From: Candidatus Kapaibacterium sp.
Lineage (GTDB): Bacteria; Bacteroidota; Ignavibacteria; Kapaibacteriales; UBA2268
DNA: 59,470 nt
Reading direction: 5' to 3'
Assembly: GCA_937927515.1 (NCBI GenBank)
Contig: CALBDO010000020.1
Coordinates: 1-59,470 of the forward strand
The notes beneath the pieces were generated by a model that did not search any database, had not been told where the DNA came from, and saw nothing but the letters and a program-made list of their open reading frames with translations. This document shows, one piece after another, positions 35,725 through 43,505 of this stretch. The first letter of the stretch is position 1; each line of letters opens with the position of its first letter. The position numbers were made by a program, and so were the translations under genes.

Positions 35725-36317
35725 AGTATACATCTCTCGTACTTTTCCTCTGTATAGTGTTGGTCACAAATCTAATCAGTGAAATATATTTACCATCTAA
35801 TAAGGAAATTACCCAGCGACTCGTAGATGAATTCACCGATTCATTAGGTAAATCTCTTGTCAAGGGCAAATACTGGCTCGTCGTAAGTTCAAACCCATTG
35901 TCCGCTATACTCGAAGCTAATGTCATCTCGAATTTAAGCGTAAAGGAGCTACAATTTTACACTTACTCTTGCGATAGTTGCATTAATCTTTCAATTTCAG
36001 TGGACAATTTTGAAATTAACTACGAAAGAATAAAAAGAGAGAGGCCAACGAATCTAATCATTAGAAAGGTTGATTTGAATATTACTGCTTTAATAAAGCC
36101 ACCAAATTCCTTTGTAGAAACATTTGTGTTTCGTAGAAGCTTTCAAGATACATTAACTTCGGACCAACTTGATGCTATCGAGAAGGATGGTATGCCTTTT
36201 ACAGCACCAAAGCCCAAAGAACCGGCGAATTTTATAAAAAAATATTTCGAGCCGTTAATAATAATAGCATCCACAACGCTGGCACTTTTGCTTTTCTTTA
36301 CTGTAAGAGCAAAGTAA
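35721..36317 (+). CDS. Unknown exported protein with C-terminal TM anchor
   Basis: A 198-residue protein with an N-terminal signal peptide (about 1-20), a soluble middle with a two-Cys segment YSCDSCIN, and one TM helix at about 173-192 ending in a short basic tail. This is the layout of a periplasmic protein anchored by its C-terminus. It overlaps the preceding gene by 4 bases and abuts the convergent VWA-OmpA gene with no gap. No family recognised. Confidence 0.65.
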   Translation: MKYTSLVLFLCIVLVTNLISEIYLPSNKEITQRLVDEFTDSLGKSLVKGKYWLVVSSNPLSAILEANVISNLSVKELQFYTYSCDSCINLSISVDNFEINYERIKRERPTNLIIRKVDLNITALIKPPNSFVETFVFRRSFQDTLTSDQLDAIEKDGMPFTAPKPKEPANFIKKYFEPLIIIASTTLALLLFFTVRAK

Positions 36318-37649
36318 TCATTTTGAAAGTATTACAATCTCGGTTCGTCTATTTAATCGCCTACCAAATTCAGTCTCGTTTGGTGCGACTGGTTTTCGCT
36401 TTCCAAAGCCTACAGTTTTTATTCTGTTCGGGTCGATGCCACGAGAGACGAGATAGTTTTTAACTGCTTCTGCTCTCAACAAAGACAACCTGTCGTTGTA
36501 GGGATGAGTTCCTCTGTCGTCTGTATGCCCTTCGACAAGTATTGTAACATTTGGTTTATTCTTCATAAATTGATAGAGGACTTCAAGTTCTTTTACAGAT
36601 TCTGGCAATTCTGCACTATTTGTTTCGAATAATAAGTTCTCTATGATTAATTTCCTTCCCAGCTCTACAATTGGTATAGTTTTACGAACAATTTCTTTTC
36701 TTTCGGAGCTATAAATGGCAATATTGATAGAGTCGGGAATGGCTGGCAAGTCGGTCCGATATTTTATTGTATATAAATTAGTTAGTTGGGTTGAGAAGTT
36801 GTTTAAAATAGTCGAGAATGGATATTCTAAATCAAAATTGTAGCCGCGGGTCTTAGTAGAAATGGTTTTGTATTCATTTAATTTCGGTGGGGTGATTGTA
36901 AAGCATCGAATATCATTTTTATTTAAATAATCGATTATAGAATTTGTAGTCTCAAAAGTTACTCCGTCTCCCTTTTCGCCTAACTGATGATATGGGGCAT
37001 CGGTAATTAATACAACAACACGATTCGCCGACGGTCGGAATGAAATTCGTTCAGTTGCTCTCAACGCTTCCAGGGCATTTTCTTTTTCATCGCCACCTCC
37101 GAAAGCTTTCACAGAAGAAATCCAAGAGATAAAGTTGTTTACATTATCGGTAGGTTGGTATACCTTTTCAACAATATCGGAAAATAGAATTAACCCAATC
37201 CTATAGTCTATTCCTCTGCTTAAAAGGGAGGATAGGAATCGGGAAATATTGTTTTTTATTGCATCTATATATTTTTGCATTGAACCAGTAACATCGACAA
37301 TGAAGATAAAATCTACTGGTATCCTTTCGCGCACTGAAATTTTATTCACTGATATAACCTGTTTCTCGACACCATTTTCAGTTACAATGACATCCGAGGT
37401 AGTTAAAGTATCGAGTGGAAAGCCGCTGGAGCTAAAAGCCTCGACAACAAGGTTGATTTCGGGGAAGTGTGAAATATCTACATTTCTAATTATTAAAACT
37501 ACAGGTTTCTTCTCGGCTTTTATTTCTGTCGACCTAAGTAATTCTTGCACTTTTTTAATCGAATCGACCGAGGGCTCTTGGGATTGTAGACAATTGGCAG
37601 CTATTCCAAAAACTAATATAACCAGAATTAATCTTATCACGTTCAGCAT
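36318..37649 (-). CDS. Exported VWA-domain and OmpA-domain protein
   Basis: A 443-residue exported protein with a signal peptide (about 1-24), a beta-rich spacer, a VWA domain (about 112-290) whose MIDAS motif is DVTGSM, and a C-terminal OmpA/MotB peptidoglycan-binding domain with LLFETNSAELP, VEGHTDDRGTHPYN and NRRTEIVI. It would bind peptidoglycan in the periplasm and present a metal-dependent adhesion site to a partner. It lies directly downstream of a three-gene envelope operon but beyond a strong terminator, so it is probably transcribed separately. Confidence 0.88.
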   Translation of the reverse strand: MLNVIRLILVILVFGIAANCLQSQEPSVDSIKKVQELLRSTEIKAEKKPVVLIIRNVDISHFPEINLVVEAFSSSGFPLDTLTTSDVIVTENGVEKQVISVNKISVRERIPVDFIFIVDVTGSMQKYIDAIKNNISRFLSSLLSRGIDYRIGLILFSDIVEKVYQPTDNVNNFISWISSVKAFGGGDEKENALEALRATERISFRPSANRVVVLITDAPYHQLGEKGDGVTFETTNSIIDYLNKNDIRCFTITPPKLNEYKTISTKTRGYNFDLEYPFSTILNNFSTQLTNLYTIKYRTDLPAIPDSINIAIYSSERKEIVRKTIPIVELGRKLIIENLLFETNSAELPESVKELEVLYQFMKNKPNVTILVEGHTDDRGTHPYNDRLSLLRAEAVKNYLVSRGIDPNRIKTVGFGKRKPVAPNETEFGRRLNRRTEIVILSK

Positions 37650-37671
37650 AAACTGTGTCCCAAAATTTCAC

Positions 37672-37699
37672 AAAAAACCCTCTAACGAAAGTCAGAGGG
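37672..37699 (-). terminator. Rho-independent terminator of the 37724-43252 envelope operon
   Basis: On the minus strand, CCCTCTGAC and GTTAGAGGG form a 9-bp stem (one G-U pair) around a TTTC loop, followed by six T. It lies 25 bases after the stop of the last operon gene and about 23 bases before the VWA-OmpA start. Confidence 0.9.
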
Positions 37700-37723
37700 C
37701 CAAGTTGTTAGAGATTTTCTGCA

Positions 37724-39133
37724 TTACAAAGTCAATCTTAAAACAGGCGATATTAAAAAGAATGTTTTATTTTCAAATGGTTTAGCAGTCCTCAGGACTT
37801 GTGCAATTCGCCCCTCGACATAAAGCCAATTAAACAATGGCAAATAGACTTTGCCCAAAAAGATTTGATTAGAATATTGTAAACTAAAACCAAAGGGCCA
37901 TACCGATTGGTTCCGATACTCAAATTTAGCATAAATCCAGTCGGCAAACTCGCTGGGTTTATGTGTATTTAATACAATGCTCTCGTCTTCGGGCGTAGGA
38001 ATCAAGAAGTAATGTGTAAATTGAGAAGGTTTGAAATAAACCTCACGAACTTCGAAGTAATTTATTCCCAAATCAAATCGGAAATAGTTTTCTGGATTAG
38101 CTTTCGTCAGCCAGAGATTGTAAAAGAAAGTAAATTGCCCAGAGGAACGCAATAATGGAGCAACTTTGTATTCTTCCAAGTTTAGTTCGTTTATTTTCTT
38201 ATACGAAAAATACTTAGTTGGGTCGACACTTTCTTCTTTGAGAGAGGTCAATGGGAATTCCATATTTAGATGAACACCAAACTGAGGATGAAATGGCATA
38301 TGAAAATCCAATCCAGCTATTAACTTTCCGCCGGGACCTTGATTTAGTTTTTGACTTGGGACCCAACTAAAAATGGTACCTTTGTTGTTTAAACCACCTG
38401 AAATTCTGTATGCTCCACCGAGGTATGCATTGATTAGGTAAGGGATTTTGTCGCTTGTTTTCGAATCACGATTTACATACAAAGGTCTTTTTAAGGTGAT
38501 TTTGGAAGAGCCGGACGACCAGAAGACATATCCAATATCATCAGTACCGAGCGAATTTTTGAGCCAGAAGCCAGAATCTCCAAATTTTAAGGTTTGTTCA
38601 AAGAAAGACATTGTAAATGAATGAGTGACGTTTGTCGGTTCGAGATAATTTATAATTGCTTGTGCTTGAGAAGCAGTAACCGGGACCTCTGGGGGAATTT
38701 CGGAGTAGCAATAATCTCGTTTACCATCGACCCAAGTGTTTGGATTTGCAAATGGGTCGCCACCGGCGAGGATACTTAGCAATCTTTCGCTTAGATTGAC
38801 TTGCATCTCGGAAGCAGACATACTTACTTCGCCGCAAGTTAAGTGCAATAAATCGAATGGCTCGTATTCGTTTCGCCTCGGAGCGGCAAGGATTTCAATG
38901 TTTGTTTTGTTTAGTTTTGCTTCGTCGTACCCCAAAATACGGAAGGCTTGGTAGATTTGGATTTGCAAATCTGTTTCGCATACTTTCCATCGAGGGAAAT
39001 ACTTTCGGATTTCTGGGTCTATTGTTGTCATCGACTCTATGATTTCTCGGGGGTTTATGTTTGTTTGTTGCGTATAGCAAGAATAGTAAATAATCAAACC
39101 CAAAATTCCTATTAAAACAAATAACTTTTTCAT
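37724..39133 (-). CDS. Predicted outer-membrane protein, third gene of the envelope operon
   Basis: A 469-residue exported protein. The signal-like N-terminus ends at IIYYSC, which could be an atypical lipobox with the Cys at about residue 19 from ATG 39133. The second half has regularly spaced aromatic residues and alternating polar/hydrophobic strands (for example LINAYLGGAYRISGGL, FRFDLGINYFEVREVYF) and ends ISPVLRLTL, suggesting an outer-membrane barrel. The N-terminal domain has several Cys. An upstream GTG at 39145 is an alternative start. No family recognised. Confidence 0.7.
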   Translation of the reverse strand: MKKLFVLIGILGLIIYYSCYTQQTNINPREIIESMTTIDPEIRKYFPRWKVCETDLQIQIYQAFRILGYDEAKLNKTNIEILAAPRRNEYEPFDLLHLTCGEVSMSASEMQVNLSERLLSILAGGDPFANPNTWVDGKRDYCYSEIPPEVPVTASQAQAIINYLEPTNVTHSFTMSFFEQTLKFGDSGFWLKNSLGTDDIGYVFWSSGSSKITLKRPLYVNRDSKTSDKIPYLINAYLGGAYRISGGLNNKGTIFSWVPSQKLNQGPGGKLIAGLDFHMPFHPQFGVHLNMEFPLTSLKEESVDPTKYFSYKKINELNLEEYKVAPLLRSSGQFTFFYNLWLTKANPENYFRFDLGINYFEVREVYFKPSQFTHYFLIPTPEDESIVLNTHKPSEFADWIYAKFEYRNQSVWPFGFSLQYSNQIFLGKVYLPLFNWLYVEGRIAQVLRTAKPFENKTFFLISPVLRLTL

Positions 39134-39158
39134 ATCTCTTTTCACTATTGTTTACAAT

Positions 39159-40877
39159 TTAAAAATTAACAATAAAACGAACCATTGGTAGGAAGTAGCC
39201 TTTGTTCTCCCATTCTTCGGGTTTATCTTTAAATGGGACGAAGTATCCTCGACCATCAATTCTTAAAAAGAAAGTATTTTTAACTATTGGGACTTGCAAC
39301 CAAACGCCACCACCAATACCGCCATTGAAGTATTGTAGATTTGCTCCGAATGGGGTCGCAATATTTTGTGCCATAAAATCAATTCGGATTGAGATATCGC
39401 CTACTGCAACTTCGTCATACTTTTTAAAAAGAAGACTACGGCGAAAATCAGCAGTATCTAAATCGTAGAACCATTTCTCAACGAGGTAGAATGTTGCCCC
39501 TAAACCGAAGCGAAAGAGATAATCATTGTCTATTTGTGCTCCGAATGTATAATATGCCTGTGCGTTGCCACGTACGAGATAATCAAAATCGGAGTTTGCG
39601 ATTGCAATGCTAGGTTGGTACGTTAAAGTGTCGATGTTTCTTGATTTATATTTGCTTTCTTTAGCATCACCGACGACGTAACCAAAGTCGAAATGAAATA
39701 CACCGCTTTTTGGTATTACCTTAATTGGAAAATCGAAAGAGCCAGCCAGCCCAAAACTAGCAAAAGTAAGTCGGCGGTCGATATCGAACACATTTTTGCC
39801 CATGGAAGCCCAGCCATCTGTGGGTAAAATTATTCCAAGTTTAACATTCTGCCAAAGAGCGCTAACGGTTAATCTTTCGCTAAAGAAAGAAATGTAATTG
39901 ATACAATCTATTCCGTATTTGAGTTCTAATCCAAAATTAGGTAAGTCTGAATTTGAGTGCATATCTGGGTCGACAACAAAATTACCTGTTTCGTCGTAAT
40001 AACCGGGTTTTGGAAATTGTCGCCACAGTATCCAATCGGGGCTAATGATAACCTCGTTTTGTTTTAGTCCAAAATTAAATGGTTCGCCTTCGGAGACTCT
40101 GAGAATTTTCTGGACATCATAAGAAGTCAAATCTGCTTCGTTGAAAAAAGGACTTTCAGTATTACCAAATACTTTGCGGGCGAACCATTGTGGATTGCCG
40201 ATGCCTTGTGCTTCGATTGTTTTATTCTCGACATTTCTTTGGATAATTGAATTCATCATCAAATCGTATAAGTTATCTGCAGAGAAAGTATTATCTAAAC
40301 GGAAATTTTTCATTTCATCGTATGTATAAATGTCGTTTGGACCGATTGTTCTTAAACTTTTTTCAATATCCTGGGATTGTGAATAACTTATCAACAGTGC
40401 AATGATTAGAGAGGGTATTTCGCCGGGTTTTGTTCTTGTTGTTATCAAGTAGGCGTTTTCGGGCCTTTGCTCTGCAGCGCCCTGATATTTCAAGCGGTAA
40501 AACTGGTAGGCTTGCTCGAGGATGCTCGATTCCGGAGGGGTATAGCCGCGGTTTTCAATTGCAGTTGTAATTTCTCTTAAACTTTCGTCGGCTCGAACTC
40601 CATCCTCAATAATTGTAAGTATTTCATTTGGTATGGACTTTAAAATTTCCTCACTAATTTGGACACCTGCGGATTTCTGCTGTCGCAATTGAATTGCGCG
40701 CCGAATTTCTCCTATGTTTTTTAATCGATAAATTGATATGTTCCCGAATCGATAATTTGAGAACCTACTTAATATCTGCTCCATTTCGGTTCTTGTAGCT
40801 TCGTCTTGTGCTTTCAATGTACTAATGAATACAATTCCAAGGAACAATACAAAAAACCTCAATCTTCCTTTTCTCAT
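39159..40877 (-). CDS. Predicted outer-membrane protein, second gene of the envelope operon
   Basis: A 572-residue protein with a signal peptide (about 1-23), an alpha-helical, charged N-terminal region (about 25-230) and a C-terminal beta-strand-rich region with aromatic girdles (such as FRFGLGATFYLVEKWFYDL) that ends in ...RFIVNF, the terminal Phe expected of barrel proteins assembled by BamA. It lies between the single-TM periplasmic protein and another barrel-like gene, with short gaps of 56 and 25 bases. No family recognised. Confidence 0.72.
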   Translation of the reverse strand: MRKGRLRFFVLFLGIVFISTLKAQDEATRTEMEQILSRFSNYRFGNISIYRLKNIGEIRRAIQLRQQKSAGVQISEEILKSIPNEILTIIEDGVRADESLREITTAIENRGYTPPESSILEQAYQFYRLKYQGAAEQRPENAYLITTRTKPGEIPSLIIALLISYSQSQDIEKSLRTIGPNDIYTYDEMKNFRLDNTFSADNLYDLMMNSIIQRNVENKTIEAQGIGNPQWFARKVFGNTESPFFNEADLTSYDVQKILRVSEGEPFNFGLKQNEVIISPDWILWRQFPKPGYYDETGNFVVDPDMHSNSDLPNFGLELKYGIDCINYISFFSERLTVSALWQNVKLGIILPTDGWASMGKNVFDIDRRLTFASFGLAGSFDFPIKVIPKSGVFHFDFGYVVGDAKESKYKSRNIDTLTYQPSIAIANSDFDYLVRGNAQAYYTFGAQIDNDYLFRFGLGATFYLVEKWFYDLDTADFRRSLLFKKYDEVAVGDISIRIDFMAQNIATPFGANLQYFNGGIGGGVWLQVPIVKNTFFLRIDGRGYFVPFKDKPEEWENKGYFLPMVRFIVNF

Positions 40878-40933
40878 ATTTTATCACCATTTGATAAACA
40901 AATAATTGCTTTCATATAAAATTATTTATTTTA

Positions 40934-43252
40934 TTATCGCCTCTTTGTGGGGGTTGTTCTTTTGGCTCCTCTTTCTCGCTCGTAAAGGAATGATACACTA
41001 AGATTTGCTGTTCTTTGCGAGGTCTTTCCATTGCAAAGATTTCTTGCGTTTGCAGTAACTGGAAATCTAACTACACCACTCAATTCGTCTTGAGTTCTTG
41101 GTATTAGTGCTGTATTAACAACGAAATCAAAAGTAATGGAGTAGCCATTTTCTTCTTTGTCGATTATTGGGTCCGATGCCAGGTCCACGATACCTTCGAT
41201 ACCGCCTTCAAACTTGGGTTTTCCAATGCTTAATGAAACTTCTGGCTTGGTTTTCCCGCCAGAACCATCATCTGGTTCAATAACTGTCACATTTATGACC
41301 TGAATTCTGATTTTGTTGCCAGTTTGGGAACGTTTTTCAGATTTTGTGGCAAGGTTTATCTTTGGTTCATCTTGTTTGATTTCATTTTCTGTTAGTGGCA
41401 GCAATTCGACTTCTTTGCCAGTGATTGGCTGAATCCACCAGATTTTTGCATAAAGTTTATTAGCGCGGCAATCGAGGAAGACTTTTTGTTCTGGTGGGAT
41501 TGACAAACCAACATATGGAGGCTTTTGCTGGTCTAAATCCGTGGCAAGGTAGATTCTGAATTGGTCGGACTTGATTTTTGCCCCGGAGTTCGGAATTACA
41601 CTAAAGTAAATGTTGTATCCATAGTAAGCGCTTGCCAATTTTGATTTAATCAGCTGGGCACTTTCCTCTGTCAGGCCAGTTTTAAATATTTCCAATTCCG
41701 AGTATTCCGTTTTTGTTCGTCCAGCAAGTCTATGGGTAATTTCAATTTTGTATTTTCCGGGGTTTAGTGGTCTCTCTACAATGCCACGATAGTATCGGTT
41801 ACCGCCGACGACGGGTTTCGAAACGATTGTACCAGCAAATTCATCTTCGCCACGACAAATAACTTTCGCTACCAAGGAGCCGGACTCATCTAAAACTCGT
41901 CCTTCGACTAAATTTGCATTAGTCCCTTGGTACGGGCTAATAGTAAAGCTAAAAACTGGTTCTACCTCGTCGAATTGTGCAAAATATGGTTCGATTGTAA
42001 TTGTGGGCTCGGAGACAGAGGGTTTAGGTGTTATCACACGAACATCAAAGGCGATACTGTTTGCATTTTGTGGGAACAAAACAGAAAGACCAGGAGTTAA
42101 AAGCTTTGTGATGTAACCATAAAGTTTAATTTTACTAATAGTTTCGACAGCATTTTCTTCTCCAGCAGCAATTTTGACAGAATTTTCTAACATCTGGTCA
42201 AATTTTTCTATGTCGTCTGTCGATTGTGCATTCAATAGCAATTCGGATGGCGGTAGATTATATTTGATTAGTCGGGTTTCCAATTCTTTCTTAACTTTGT
42301 TGAGGTCCTTTACAGTCAAGGTTACAGTTCCAATATTTATTCTTGTTTCTTCTGGAATTTCTCGTCCTGGAGTATCTTTGACGACGCCAAGAATTCTGTT
42401 GGTACGGGAGTAAATTCGTAACTTATACCATCCTGCTCTGTTAGGTGGTTGAAAATTAACAATAAAGACCCTTTTCTTCAAATCTGCAAGGACGTTGGTT
42501 CCCCTTTGGGCAGAAATCTCTGGTGAATAAAAGAATACACTATCTTCGTTGTTGTTGGGTGAATATGGTGGACCAATAGCGACGTGCAAATTTTTTGGAT
42601 AATACGGTTCAAGATGTTGTAGAGATAGGTTGTTTAAATTATCCGTCAATGTTTTTTCAATTTGTGGATAATCAAGGTTAAGTTTCCTAAGAGATAGAAA
42701 TTCCCAGGTAGTTCCATCGGAGGCTGTGATTGTTTGTCCAGGCTGTAGTTTTGTAAAATCAATCCCTTTTTTACGAATTTCATCTTCGGTTAAGAATGGA
42801 GGCGCATTCAATGGGTCTTGGCTTGGATTGTAAAAAATTTGGTATTCAATTTCTTGAACGTTGGCAAGTTTTGCTGCAACTTTCATTCGTTCAAAGTATT
42901 CTTTTTCGCTTTCCCCTTCCTTGCGTTTCAATTCTGCGGACACATCGGTAACTCCAACCTCAACAATATATTTTCGAGACGACTTTATGTCGGCACCCAT
43001 AATTTCTCGCATATTGATACCCGGAGGTGGTATGGTAATTTCGTCCTGCGGTCGAGTATTTATTCCCTCTGTGCCCGAACCCGATTGAAGTTGCGAAAGA
43101 ATACTCTCTACTATTCGCATAGTTTCTCGCTGTTTCTTCAATAATCCTTCTTCTGCTTCGTCTCGCTCTACAATAATAATAAGCAATTCAAGTACGACAG
43201 CAAGGTACAAGATAAAATAAACTTTTCCGGCACCGCCACCTTTAGCAGACAT
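40934..43252 (-). CDS. Large periplasmic protein with one TM helix carrying a Glu; GldM/PorM-like architecture
   Basis: A 772-residue protein with a short Gly/Lys-rich cytoplasmic start, one TM helix (about 11-28) containing Glu22 in its middle, a short coiled coil (about 30-55), and about 700 periplasmic residues of mostly beta-rich, Ig-like segments. An acidic residue inside a single TM helix recalls MotB, ExbD and TolR, while the long multidomain periplasmic part recalls GldM/PorM of the type IX secretion motor. I see no sequence motif that proves either. No GldL-like partner is adjacent. It is the first gene of the operon, behind a good Bacteroidota-type promoter. Confidence 0.72.
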   Translation of the reverse strand: MSAKGGGAGKVYFILYLAVVLELLIIIVERDEAEEGLLKKQRETMRIVESILSQLQSGSGTEGINTRPQDEITIPPPGINMREIMGADIKSSRKYIVEVGVTDVSAELKRKEGESEKEYFERMKVAAKLANVQEIEYQIFYNPSQDPLNAPPFLTEDEIRKKGIDFTKLQPGQTITASDGTTWEFLSLRKLNLDYPQIEKTLTDNLNNLSLQHLEPYYPKNLHVAIGPPYSPNNNEDSVFFYSPEISAQRGTNVLADLKKRVFIVNFQPPNRAGWYKLRIYSRTNRILGVVKDTPGREIPEETRINIGTVTLTVKDLNKVKKELETRLIKYNLPPSELLLNAQSTDDIEKFDQMLENSVKIAAGEENAVETISKIKLYGYITKLLTPGLSVLFPQNANSIAFDVRVITPKPSVSEPTITIEPYFAQFDEVEPVFSFTISPYQGTNANLVEGRVLDESGSLVAKVICRGEDEFAGTIVSKPVVGGNRYYRGIVERPLNPGKYKIEITHRLAGRTKTEYSELEIFKTGLTEESAQLIKSKLASAYYGYNIYFSVIPNSGAKIKSDQFRIYLATDLDQQKPPYVGLSIPPEQKVFLDCRANKLYAKIWWIQPITGKEVELLPLTENEIKQDEPKINLATKSEKRSQTGNKIRIQVINVTVIEPDDGSGGKTKPEVSLSIGKPKFEGGIEGIVDLASDPIIDKEENGYSITFDFVVNTALIPRTQDELSGVVRFPVTANARNLCNGKTSQRTANLSVSFLYERERGAKRTTPTKRR

Positions 43253-43288
43253 TTTTACACCTTTTTATAAATTCTTGATTAACTTTTG

Positions 43289-43319
43289 CAAAATTAACTA
43301 ACAACTATTATAAATCAAA
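43289..43319 (-). promoter_or_regulatory. Bacteroidota-type promoter (TTTG-N19-TAATTTTG)
   Basis: On the minus strand, TTTG (43319-43316), a 19-base spacer and TAATTTTG (43296-43289) match the primary Bacteroidota consensus exactly. The -7 box ends 36 bases before the ATG of the 772-residue envelope protein. Confidence 0.7.
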
Positions 43320-43362
43320 ATAAGTAAATTAAACAAAATGCAAATTAAATCGTTTAAAAAAT

Positions 43363-43444
43363 CTACAAAATAATAAATAAATTGATTTTTTTGTAGAATA
43401 ATGAGCTTGATTTTTGTAGTATAAAGCACTACAAAAAAATCAAG
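43363..43444. repeat. Cluster of inverted repeats of TTGATTTTTGTAG type
   Basis: CTTGATTTTTGTAGT (43406-43420) faces ACTACAAAAAAATCAAG (43428-43444), giving a long stem around a 7-base loop with two unpaired T/A. A direct copy TTGATTTTTTTGTAG lies at 43382-43396 and CTACAAAA at 43363-43370. The set sits between two divergent genes, where an operator or a hairpin could control either. The DNA is very AT-rich, so part of this may be chance. Confidence 0.6.
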
Positions 43445-43505
43445 GTAAAGGCTATATTCAATTACAAAACACTTATTTAATTTTGCTGAATTATCAATAA
43501 ATTTT

